A stretch of DNA of 64,000 nucleotides from the NCBI RefSeq assembly GCF_964355755.1, contig NC_092680.1, positions 3,325,001 through 3,389,000 of the forward strand, in the 5' to 3' direction. Positions 23,961-35,000 of the stretch are shown piece after piece. The notes beneath the pieces are model-generated. The model had not been told where the DNA came from, ran no database searches, and saw only the letters and a list, made by a program, of their open reading frames with translations. Source of the stretch: Antedon mediterranea (lineage: Eukaryota; Echinodermata; Crinoidea; Comatulida; Antedonidae). How positions within the stretch are numbered: the stretch's first letter is position 1; each line of letters begins with the position of its first letter. Position numbers and translations under genes: made by a program.

Positions 23961-24713
23961 TTTTTACCTGGGTAATTGGTTTGTATATGCAAATGCTTGA
24001 CTTGTTCTACAGCGAACGACTTGCCGATGTATTCCATGCTATATTGAAAGACACCAATCATCCTCTTCATGGCGACATTATCAGCTCCGTTTTGCATTCG
24101 CTATTATAACGTTTTGATGCAAACGTTGTTCGATTGGAACATGTATTTATACACATAAACGTTTTAGAAAAACCAAACCTAAAAACACGCAAAGTCAAAC
24201 GCTGTGTTTTCTGGGAACAAAATGGTACAGATTCATTGACAAAATTATAGTGTTTATTTGTTTTACTGATTACCTAATAATCAGTATGTGATAGATCTTA
24301 TTAAATGTAGGCCTACTACTGTCATCTTTATTAAATGTACTACTGACGTGTTATCGTTAGATAAATTATATGTTTTATTTGTAACTGGAATAAAAACTAA
24401 TTTCTTTATATACTTTTTGTATCTATAAATCCGTACAAATTATTCAATATCCACCTTAGGGAATCCACCTAATATATTAGGGAAGGATACCTAAAAATTA
24501 TATAGAAATAAAGAGCCATAATTATACTGTATTAACTTGAAAACTGAAATTAATTCTACAGCATGCAGGGCGTAGTTGTTTTCCCTTTGTTGCTGAAACA
24601 TAATGCACTAAACAAAAGAACAAAAGCAGCAGTATTTTAACACATTAAAAAAACACTCAATTAATAAATGGGACCCCTATTTTCCCATCTTTTTATAATG
24701 GTATAGTCCATAC

Positions 24714-25243
24714 AAGTCGAGGTGGCCGAAAACGGCACCTGATCCTGTTTTTTAATTGGTATATTAAACATATAATTTCATGGTTGAAAAAATGCCTCAA
24801 AAGTCATATTATTGTAGTAGAAATTCACAAAATTTACAGCATTCATTTCGACGTGTTTAATGTCTTTTCGTATGTTAATACACTGTGCTCAAGTGGACCG
24901 AACTTGGAGCCAGTGGAGCACAGTAGTGATAAAATAGAAATAAGTCACTGAATTTTAATATGTTTTCGTATTAAGCATATTTGAATACCTACCGGTATGG
25001 TACCATACATGTTCGACAATACAGTGTCACATATCTCTATTAAAAAAAAAAGGAATATTAAAAAAAAAAAATATCCGTCGAGGTTCGAACCCCAGCCGAT
25101 AGCACTCAAAACTGAGCATTAGGCTACTCGTTGCACCACAAACTGAAACATGACTGAACAGCTGATAATAGTCTATTTATACGTGTATTATGTCATTCAT
25201 CATTACGTCATTAATATCCTATTAACCTTGCTAAAACCAAAAT
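24714..25243. other. Intergenic stretch with a reverse tRNA-like segment
   Basis: No gene is visible. It includes a tgtgctc/gagcaca stem around 24883-24925 and, at 25080-25148 on the minus strand, a tRNA-like segment with B box ggggttcgaacctcg. Confidence 0.5.
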
Positions 25244-25480
25244 GATCAGTTAGCTCAGTCGTCTGAGCGTCGTGTTAACACACGTATGTCGTGGGTTCGA
25301 TTTCCACGCTGGTCGGTAGAATAGAGTAAAGGCTATGCGAGCCACTGTGTTTGGGGTTCGCAGATCATACGTCCCACTTTCCACCACACATCATGAGGCG
25401 ACAACATCAATGCATCTGGTGATGTGGTGGAAACGACCCCAAAAGGCTGTGGAGGCAGGGAGAGCACATTCATCTTTTTT
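25244..25480 (+). mobile_element. tRNA-like sequence, probable SINE head plus body
   Basis: 25244-25315 folds partly as a tRNA. Gatcagt pairs with gctggtc (acceptor stem) and gctc pairs with gagc (D stem). B box gggttcgatttcc forms a T stem. The anticodon stem does not form a normal 5-bp stem and 7-base loop, so it is not a convincing functional tRNA. Downstream is a strong hairpin (25378-25433), and the segment runs to a T-run near 25472. Confidence 0.5.
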
Positions 25481-25948
25481 TTTAAATTCTATTCGTTACG
25501 TGTTTAGAAGAGAATTAATTTTATCTCATCGTAGTTTGGTATGCCGTACGTTTGTTATGCAAATGAGTGTGCACAAACGGAGTTTATTTACATGAAAAGA
25601 AAGAGATAAATTTGAATCAATGTGAATGCCAAGATTTTCTGTTTGTCAGTTTGTGATATGTGTAGAGAATGCTCCAGTCGTCAGAATGACGCTCTGAATA
25701 TACCTCAATTTTGGATATAGGCAGGGTGGTGCCGACTATACTTGCATGGCGTCCTGCATGTCATCTCAGGATCTTCGTAGTTTGATCGAGGTTGAAAAAA
25801 CTCTGACCAATCAAAGTGCAGGAAAGAGAGCAGCAGCAGACAGACATTGTTTATAATAATAAATGGTGACTGCCATTGTAGGTTTTTGATTCGTACCCCG
25901 GGAAAACAACCTGTTCATGTAGCTTCTACGACATATTCATTTGGAAAT

Positions 25949-26053
25949 ATGAGTGAAAACAGAAGACGAAGGGTTAGCTCAGGATCAAAGCAACGTAGTA
26001 ATGGAAATGAAAGAGCCGATCCCTCTGGAGTATCCAGAAACTCTCACACAAAG
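25949..26053 (+). other. SCAPER: SCAPER candidate first coding exon 1a
   Basis: ATG at 25949 opens MSENRRRRVSSGSKQRSNG and ends SHTK at donor GTAGGC in phase 0, matching exon 2 (33506). A CCAAT motif lies at about 25806. The arginine-rich start fits SCAPER N-termini loosely. Exon 1b is a rival. Confidence 0.65.
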
Positions 26054-29000
26054 GTAGGCCTAACTGTTTTGGAAACGAGCGCCCAATCGATAATGTTTAT
26101 GCTTACCGCCGCCGTTTGGAAGTTGCCATCCGGTGCAGCAGTGGGATGGTCGGATGGTCATAGGGTAGCCTAGGCGAGCCTGTGTGGTGTGTGGTATTTG
26201 TATAGTACTTTGACTATTTAGGCTTGTTATATTCAGGCTTATCATATTCACATATAGAGTAGTCTGAAGTTGTAGCTTGTTGGTGGCTACAAGTACAACA
26301 ATAAACAAGCTTGAGTTCAATTTATTTACCTTCTTTAAAATCTTTAATTTTAATTTCATTCAGTCAATCATAATGAATAATATAATATATTTAAATGAAA
26401 TTGTTGTAGGGCTACTCCTAGTTGACGTTGCTTGACATTACTTATTTAGGCCTACTACTAGACTTAGGCTATACTTGGCCTGAGCTATTCTATTACATCT
26501 GGATTTGAAATACTTGCTTACCTTACAAAGAGACACGAAAATGCAGTAATAGTGCCACCAGTACCAAGGGCAAGGATAGGGATACAGTACCGTTTATTTT
26601 TCTGCTGGCTACAGTATTTATTGAGGTCGATTCTGTACTTCCCTTAATAATTCCATGTTTATTATTTTAAAAAAGAATTTCCATATAACACGGTCTTGGA
26701 TACAAATCCCTGTTCAGTGCAGCTTAAATGAAGCTATACTGGAATTGGGTTGCAGGTGAATCTGATATAAACAGCAGGCCCCCATAACTTTTTTAACATC
26801 AAAAGGGGCTGAATTTGAACCAGATCACTGGGGTAACCTCCTACTCTTCATGAAAGATACCCTGAGTTCTTTAGAGTGCCCACAAGCGATATATGTACAC
26901 TGGACCTCCGTTTTTAGGTTGTTATCTGAGAAAGCTTGTTCTACCACCACAACTAATAGAAAGGTTTCGCAATCTTACGTATACGATAACGAAAATGGAT
27001 ACGTCACGCATACGTATTCGTTTTTCGTAAGCCAGTAAAAATCTGTTTCGCATGGCAACGAAATATTGAGGCGCATCCAAAATATGACTGCGGTAAATTT
27101 GAGCGAAGCGCAGGTACGTGTTGCTTATTGCTTGGCTGCCTAGGCCTAGCGTAACATCAAAGCGAGTGAGGACTTTAAAAACTGCTATTTATCAAAATTG
27201 ACTTGGCATTTTAGTAAATTACTTTAGTAAATTACTTTCAATAAATCTATAATTATATTATAATCATGAATCATTCCTGATTCAAATGCAAAATGTGCAA
27301 AAATAGATCAAAAACTATACTCGTTTTGTAGTTACGAATATGACTGGTGATATTCGTCAACACAAATACGCTTTACGAATATGAAATGGGGATCAGCTCA
27401 AAAGTTTCACAAATTTTTGACGTATCCGTTATCGTATTCGTAAGGTTGTGAAACCTCCCTACTGTAGAACAATGGTCGAGGAGAGATTGTACCATTATTA
27501 TTTTTGGTTTCGGGTGCCCCTGCCTTAACTGCTCAGCCACTCGACTTGACCCAAGACCAACTAATGTTAAATACTCAATCCTTGATCACCTTGTGTGTGA
27601 CACACAAGGGGATCAAAGGCTCTAAAAATTGTGTAAAAAATCAACAATGCAAAGTAAACATTCGTGTAACTTGTGATTGTCAAAGATCATCTTTTTTCTT
27701 ATTCTTCTTTCTGTAATTTTTGTATCTCGCGTATCCCTAAAACTTGCAAAAATAACATTTCGTAACTTTCTCAACATATCGTCATTCAAGTTTTGCAACA
27801 TTTTGATGACGTTTAAAATTGCCCAACGTGACTTATGCACGATTTTATGAATTTTGCGTATTTAACTTAGGTTGAAAAACAAATACAATTTTTAATTGAA
27901 ACTTGTGTGTAAATATCATAATGTGCTAACTTTCTGTTGAAAAAAAAGGCATGTTCCACAGAAAGTTACACGAAAGTAACAATCATGAAAAATTTTGGCT
28001 CGTGAAGTGACCGACCCAAAGTTTATCATAAGCAATTTTAATTCTTTAATTGGTGAAGAATGACACAATTCACAGTATTACCATGGATTAAAGAATAGAA
28101 GGATATGCATCGACGTGAGATCAAGGGTTCCTTGACTCTCGCCGACAGAACGCGGACCGCCCACAATGTTACAGTTTAATTAACCGCATGGTAACAACGA
28201 AACGGTCGAGTGCCTAATATATTGTTTACTGCACATGTGCAACGACATTTAACCTTGTTGACTACGCTTCTTTCGCGCGTTCTTTGTTGCACTGTATGTA
28301 TTCATACATATTTGAACAGTATAATCAGTGGCGTAACGGCTATGTGCGCTCACTGGCTAAACCGAAGCTTGGGGCCCATGAGCAGTGCCCAGAGGAACGG
28401 GCATAAAATATGTCGAAAATGCTAAAAACGTCCGAGGCCTCGATCTTTGAAACTTGGAGGGCCACTTTAAGGTTTCCTAAACAAGTGGCTTCAGGCCTCT
28501 GCCTCACGCCACTAGTTATTAAATTACATTGTATGTTATTGTGAAGACCCTATAGTGTAGGCCTACTTCATCAATATACCAGATAAAAACAATACTATAT
28601 TGTTATTGGCTTAGAATTGTAGATGCTATAATTGTAATTAGTATAGGTTTCTGCCGCGATTGATCTACGCTAATGTTTTTATGACATTAAAGTAGCATTT
28701 TATGACCTGTAGGCCTAGTAGACCTACATCTGAGACAATAACTATTTATTTGTTGTCTCAGCCTACATACATGTAAAATTACAAAATCAGCAAGGATACT
28801 AGGCCTAGGCCTTCTAGGCTTACTAGTAAACCATATGATTTGCCGACATTGATACTGACTAGGTAGGCCTAGGCTAATCTTAGTAGATACAACGTGTAAT
28901 CATGATCTATATACTCGCCGTTGTCTTACTTCTTGTGTGAATAATAATAGGTACTTCGTTTGTTCGTGATTAAGTTTGCCCTGCGTGTACTTTTCAAAAC

Positions 29001-32000
29001 GACCGCTAGGTAACGAATCGCAACTATACATAGCCAGCCAATCCCGGATCAGGGATCGCTGTTTTCATTCAATTAGACCAGGTGATTGGATGTGATGTGG
29101 ATGACATAACCACTAGCCAATCACCAGGCACTACAATTTAAATATAATCACACCGATAATTAAGGAGATTTATGAAGAAACCACTGCTTAGCCATATATT
29201 AAAAACACGATTTTTGTATGGGTGAAAACCGGCCACGCTAACAACATACATGGTGAAATGCATAATTTAATATTCTATAGATTAACGCAATTTTTAATGA
29301 CAGAAGATGGCATGCAAATAATGATAATTCAAATATAAAAATTGCATATTTTATTAATATTACCAACTACTTAAAATTACCAGTCGTAAGAAAGTGAACT
29401 TTTCGTAGTCCGATTGTGATGAAACTAAAACAGAATTATTCAGCAATATATTGTTGTTGTCAATTAATCATCGACGCAGACATGTCAATAGAACATTCAG
29501 ACTGCGCATACGATTTCTACATGGTTACATTTTGGTCTCAAAAAATGTAACAGTTGATTCGCAGCGTTTGACAGAGGGCCGCGGTTAGAGACACGGAGTT
29601 CAATGAGCGTGTTTGTTTGATTGGCAGCAGTGCTTTAGTATAGGCAAGCGCGTTGTAAAATCGTTTGATGTCACCGTCGATGCATATCCTTCTATTCTTT
29701 AATCCATGGTATTACTAAGTACTCAGCTGTATAGGTATTTTCTTAATTGACCAATGACATCAGGGCTATTTTTAGAATTGGTCATAAATATTCATGAAAA
29801 GGTCAGAGTAAATCTAGCAATGATGTAATCAAAATGTAATGTTACACTAGGTACAATATTATTTCATTTAAATAATTCATAATTTTTATAATTATAGGAT
29901 TTTGCTAAATATGTTACAACAGTTGAAAATTAAATTATCAGAGGGATACAAATTTGCTTTATTTTAAACTTGAGAAAGGTTTTAGTGGTTGTAAGAAAAT
30001 AACTGGCAGTAAATTAATTTAATTAATTTTATACTTTAATCTTTTAATCTGTATTTTAATCTATAGTTTAGGAATATCCTCTCTCTCCATTCAACCATCA
30101 CATTTTCACAATACTATGGATACAAGGATTGAAATAATATGCAAATTTGGCAGTTAACAAAAACATCAAGTTGAATGAATAAGTTTAAATATAATACGCT
30201 GAATCTGTGTGTCATGTCATTTCCTACTTCATGGGCCTTTAGCAATGATTGGACCTCTACTAATGTTATTCCTGATTTAGCGTGCTTAGCTAAGTGACTG
30301 ACCTCTATACTATGTAGATGATCCATTTACTACAGCTGTAATATCTTCAAAACATTGAATACTACGTACTACAAGTAGTCAACAATACTCACTGTACACA
30401 CAGGGCTATGAGCAGCCTGAGTTGTACTCAAACAGGGTAACAATAGTGCAGAATGGTAGGTGATCAACTGTATCTTTAGCCTTTTGAATCTAGGCATTTG
30501 AAATTGTATGCTATAGATTTTAGATCATTAAAATTAGTAGCTATGCATGTCTTGATGTGATTAATGTCAGTGGATATGCTGTAGAATGCTGCTGCCTGTG
30601 ACGCAGTGTGTATTTCACAGTATGTTTGTTTATATTGTGACATGAAATATTCAGTGTACTTAAACCATGAATATTATTATGAAAAATACTAGAATTGTAT
30701 GGTTTTATTTTTGTACAATATGGATAGTGTTCAATTGTAAATTTATATACAAGTATATTATTATTAGTATTATTACTGTGTATATATAAAATTAATTTGT
30801 TGACATTGACATTGGTTTAAAATTTCAACCTATTCTTTCATTCAGTAAAAGTTTTGTAATATACCTTAAATCTTTTGATTTCCATGTACAGTATTACTAA
30901 CACAATTCCTAATTTTTTAATACACCATGCAAATACAGTACAGATATATTGTCGCTGTAAAAAAATTTTTTTTACAATTTTTTTGTTGGATATGTTATTT
31001 TAATGTCACATAATAGTTATTCACTCTCACAAAAAATTGGGTCTGGAAAAATTTTATTTACCTGAGAAAAATGTAATTTAAAGCAAAAAATGGTCAAATT
31101 GTCTGGAAGACAATGAGTTTTTGGGTAATTTAACTGTTTATTTTGTCTTTTTATAGGTGAAATAATTTTTTCCCCCCGTTTTTTTTCTTATGGAAGTGAA
31201 CAACTTCATTAAAACTGCAAAATGGCCTATTCAAAGTCTGATTTTAAAAATCTTTATTTTTCATGATTTTGGGAGACAATACATCTTTAACAATACAGAT
31301 AGGAATGTATTTTTTACCTAGAAATATGCCTACACACAGGGGTGTCAGATTCATATTCTAGAAGAATACAAATTGTAACGTTCACTAAAAAATCCATTCA
31401 TTCCTGTCGTCCATTAAAAAAAAAAAAATTATTTTTTTTTTAAAATTTAAATAATTATTACAATTCAAGGGTATTAATTTTGTACTGACATTAATTTTTT
31501 CACAATTTTTTTGACAGGTGATAGTATATAGTTAATTATTAATTATATATTATTAATATTTATTGTTTTACGTTTCAATAGACAATTAATAAGTAACTAT
31601 ACTATTTAGACTTATTTCAAGGTTAATCAATTATTAGAGAAAATTATTAATAAAATAGGACCCTCAGTATTTACCAAGACAAGTTTCTACTTTTGATATC
31701 AAGGACTCTATCATAGAACTAGTTTGACAAAAAAAAGTGTTATTTGCCCAAATATGGTAGTGATATGACATCATCATCATGGCACATCACATTTTTTGTC
31801 ACATAATGTTTGATAGTGTAGACAGAGCTTTACAATAAATGTTCTTACCAAGTGGAGGGACATACATATTTTTACTGTTGACAACCATGTTTCCTTAACA
31901 CTAATAATCGTATAGTAGTTGAAGACTTAATAGAGTCCTAAATTGGAGGGAGACCTTTATTTTTAAAATTAAAAATCCCAACAATACAACCAATTTACTG

Positions 32001-35000
32001 GATACTACAGCATGATTGAAAGTTTATTTCCATAGTAACTAACCACAGGAAACTATTTAAAATTATTTAACCAATTACAAATTATATAGCAGATTAAATG
32101 CAAACATATAAAATCTGCTGTACAATTTTTGTGCAATTTTCATGTGATGATATTGTTTTCAGTACATTGTATATAGATACTTTGATGGTCTGGTGTGAAC
32201 CAATAATATTTCTTGAATCTGGGAAACCCCTTATCGACTATAATGATAATTGTGATTAAAATGATAATTAAAGTTTCAGAGTTTTAAAATAAAAATTAAT
32301 TATTATAATTATTTGTAATTATTTGATAAATTATATATAAAAACATTTGTTATAATACAAATCATTACCCTTTTATTATATAAAAAAAATCCAATATATT
32401 ACTAATGGGCATGAGTCTGACAATATTGTATAGTATTTAAAAAAAATTAAAGTGTTTTTTTAAATAAGTGTCTACTCGCATATTCTAATTTAAGTACATC
32501 AATTAATGGCAAATTGAAAATTGTGAATTCTAATTAGCATAAGACTTCCCATTTCCAGCAGTGCATGGTATAATATTGATGACACTTTTAGTGAGTGTTC
32601 TCCGTTCATGCAATTCTAACATGCAGTCAGCTACAGACGGTTGTACATATAATAGCATTTTTTACAAATTACATGCTTAGGGATTCACCATTACATCTGA
32701 TTAACCTGCGATTGTTACGTTAGGCCAAGGTTAATCCGCTGTAGCCTCCAAAAACACAGACAGATTGTCACACCTTTATCGTTAGATGTTGCCCAACGAT
32801 GATGAGTAAGAAATATTAATTGCCTAGACAGTATTCGAGAGGCAGGGATCACTTCCTTTGAGATTCATTCATCTTGGAGAATACTGAAAAACAAGCATGG
32901 GGCCCTCAGTAGGACGTAGGCGTAAGGTATGGTCTAGAGTTAATTGAGCTTGCAAAAGTTCCATTGTATGTAGATGTTTATTATTTTTATCCTATTGTAA
33001 ATGATCAAGAAATTAGTTATTTAAATCAATTATTGTATGACCTCTCTGAATATTTCAGGCCATTGTTCTATTAAATTTATGATTCTTTCATATAAAATTT
33101 TATGGACTAAATATATAAGGTGGACAAAATATCTTTATTATAATACAGTATACATGGATACCTTTTATTATGAATTTTTACCCTTTGGCCTAGATTAAAT
33201 TACAGTATGTATCATAGTAATATTGAATTGGTAAATTAAATTAAAATTAAACTTAAAATTAAACTGGTTTGATCTATATTAAAAAAAAAAAATTTGAACA
33301 AATGATGTGCGGGAAAATTTCCTGAACTATTAACCAGGTTTCATCAACTAGCGTGCCTGTTCCCAACCAGGCATCCATTGATAGAAGTACGGATGAAGAA
33401 GACTCAAGCTCTGTCTACACTATCAAACTTTATGTGAAAAAAATGTGTGATGTGCCCATATATGGACATGATGATGTCACATCTCTTTGTTGTATATTTT
33501 TGCAGAGTGCATACCAACGTTCCACAAGCTATGATAAGGTGCGACGCCTAGTGAAAGAAGAAGGGCGCAATGCACGTAACTTGGTACAGTGGAGTGTACC
33601 AGTAGAGGACAGTGATGATAGTGATACTGCTGCTAGTAAGTCTTCAGTGCTTATTATTCAGCCTAGCTGCTGTATGGCAGTAAGCCAGCTTACTGTTGCT
33701 TTATATTTAGGTAGAGAAGTCCAGATAAGCTTGGGGGTGGGAGGGCTAAAAAAAAAACCAAAAACTTACAAATGGAGAAAAAAAAAATAAAACAATACTT
33801 GCAGGACTTATTATATTTTTTTTTTATTCAAATCTATACAGATTTGAATATCAATTTAAACCTATTTACTGTGTACTTAAAAAAAATATATACATTTTTT
33901 ACAGCAAAATTAGCTCCCCGTAGAAAACAGAAGGCGAGAACATCAATCCTAAAAGCGAGGAAAAGTCCTAGAGACAGCTCCACTGAAGAGAAGCGAAGCT
34001 CTAGTACGGAGGGACGGCTTCAAGATAAAACCGAAAAGAAAGCCAAGAAAATTGATCTAAGAGCTCGCTATTGGGCGTTTCTGTTCGATAATTTACAGAG
34101 AGCTGTAGATGAAGTATACCATACCTGTGAAGTAGATGAGAGTATTGTTGAATGTAAGGTTAGTATATTGTGATGAAATGGAGGAACACAAATATGGAAT
34201 GAAGTTCACCTTCCTAGTCCCAAGTCCTGTGTTATTGGTATTGTTGAATGTAAGGTTAGTATATTGTGATGAAATGGAGGAACACAAATATGGAATGGAG
34301 CTCACCTTCCTACAGTAGTCCCAAGTACTGTGTTATTGGTATTGTTGAATGTAAGGTTAGTATATTGTGATGAGAACAGTTATAATGGAGGAACACAAAT
34401 ATGGAATGGAGCTCACCTTCCTACAGTAGTCCCAAGTACTGTGTTATTGGTATTGTTGAATGTAAGGTTAGTATATTGTGATGAGAACAGTTATATGGAG
34501 GAACACAAATATGGAATGGAGCTCACCTTCCTTGTCCCAAGTGCTGTGTTATTTGTGCTGTATTTCATGTTCAGTTGGTTTAGTATGAGTTAATAAGTTT
34601 TCTGGTACAAACCTAAAAAGGAAGAAACGTAAATATGAGAACGTCTTGATATTTTAGTTGCTATACAGTACAACACCCGAAACATGGAGACATTGTCATT
34701 TTTGCTTCAGGAATTACACGGTGCACCGCTAGCCTTAATTTACTAGTGTTTCTTTGCCATACAAATCTTAAGCCTATATACACTAACAAACTATTGATTG
34801 GACAGCCTCTAGTAAACGCAGCCTTTTCCAAACAGTAGCAAGCTTGGGAGTTTGCAAACAAACAGTTGCTAGTGTAGATAGGCTTTAAACACAACTTACC
34901 AAACTAATGACCTTTTTGTGAATGCAACATTTCATATATTCATCAATGTCGTATAATGTCCCTTCTTTACTGTCTACTACTAATACATACTCTTACTCAT

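Larger units (their letters stand above)
20455..23972. mobile_element. Foldback-type DNA element with TA target duplication
   Basis: The ends are inverted: cccaggtaaaaattccagtt on the left and aactggaatttttacctggg on the right. The dinucleotide TA flanks both sides (20453-20454 and 23973-23974) and occurs once in the empty site of copy 1. Subterminal arrays of ccagttg units lie inside each end. The core has no recognisable transposase, so it is non-autonomous. TA duplication fits the Tc1/mariner mode, but array-bearing ends are unusual for that group. Confidence 0.85.
20214..24713 (+). mobile_element. Non-LTR retrotransposon remnant, duplicate copy 2, interrupted
   Basis: The parts 20214-20454 and 23973-24713 together match 19212-20210 nearly base for base, ending at tataatggtatagtccata. 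They are separated by the 3.5 kb inserted element. Copy 1 preserves the uninterrupted target (gggaaagtaattgg), which fixes the insertion point exactly. Confidence 0.9.
26054..33505. other. SCAPER intron 1, repeat-rich
   Basis: About 7.5 kb. It holds a SINE fragment (26792-26905), a 495-bp element, a hairpin, a 1.64 kb inverted-repeat element, MITE copies and exon 1b. Segments 29717-30940 and 31831-32890 are AT-rich with nothing I recognise. Confidence 0.7.

Noticed and set aside
25080-25315. Functional tRNA genes
   Set aside because: Both segments have B boxes, but the cloverleaves are defective, notably the anticodon arm of the plus-strand one.
25335-25595. 86-codon plus-strand ORF
   Set aside because: It covers the SINE-like hairpin body and shows no domain or splice continuity.
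34093-34593. Repetitive ORFs around 34.1-34.6 kb as a protein gene
   Set aside because: They arise from the tandem repeat of exon 3's end and donor. The conserved protein leaves this exon at 34158.
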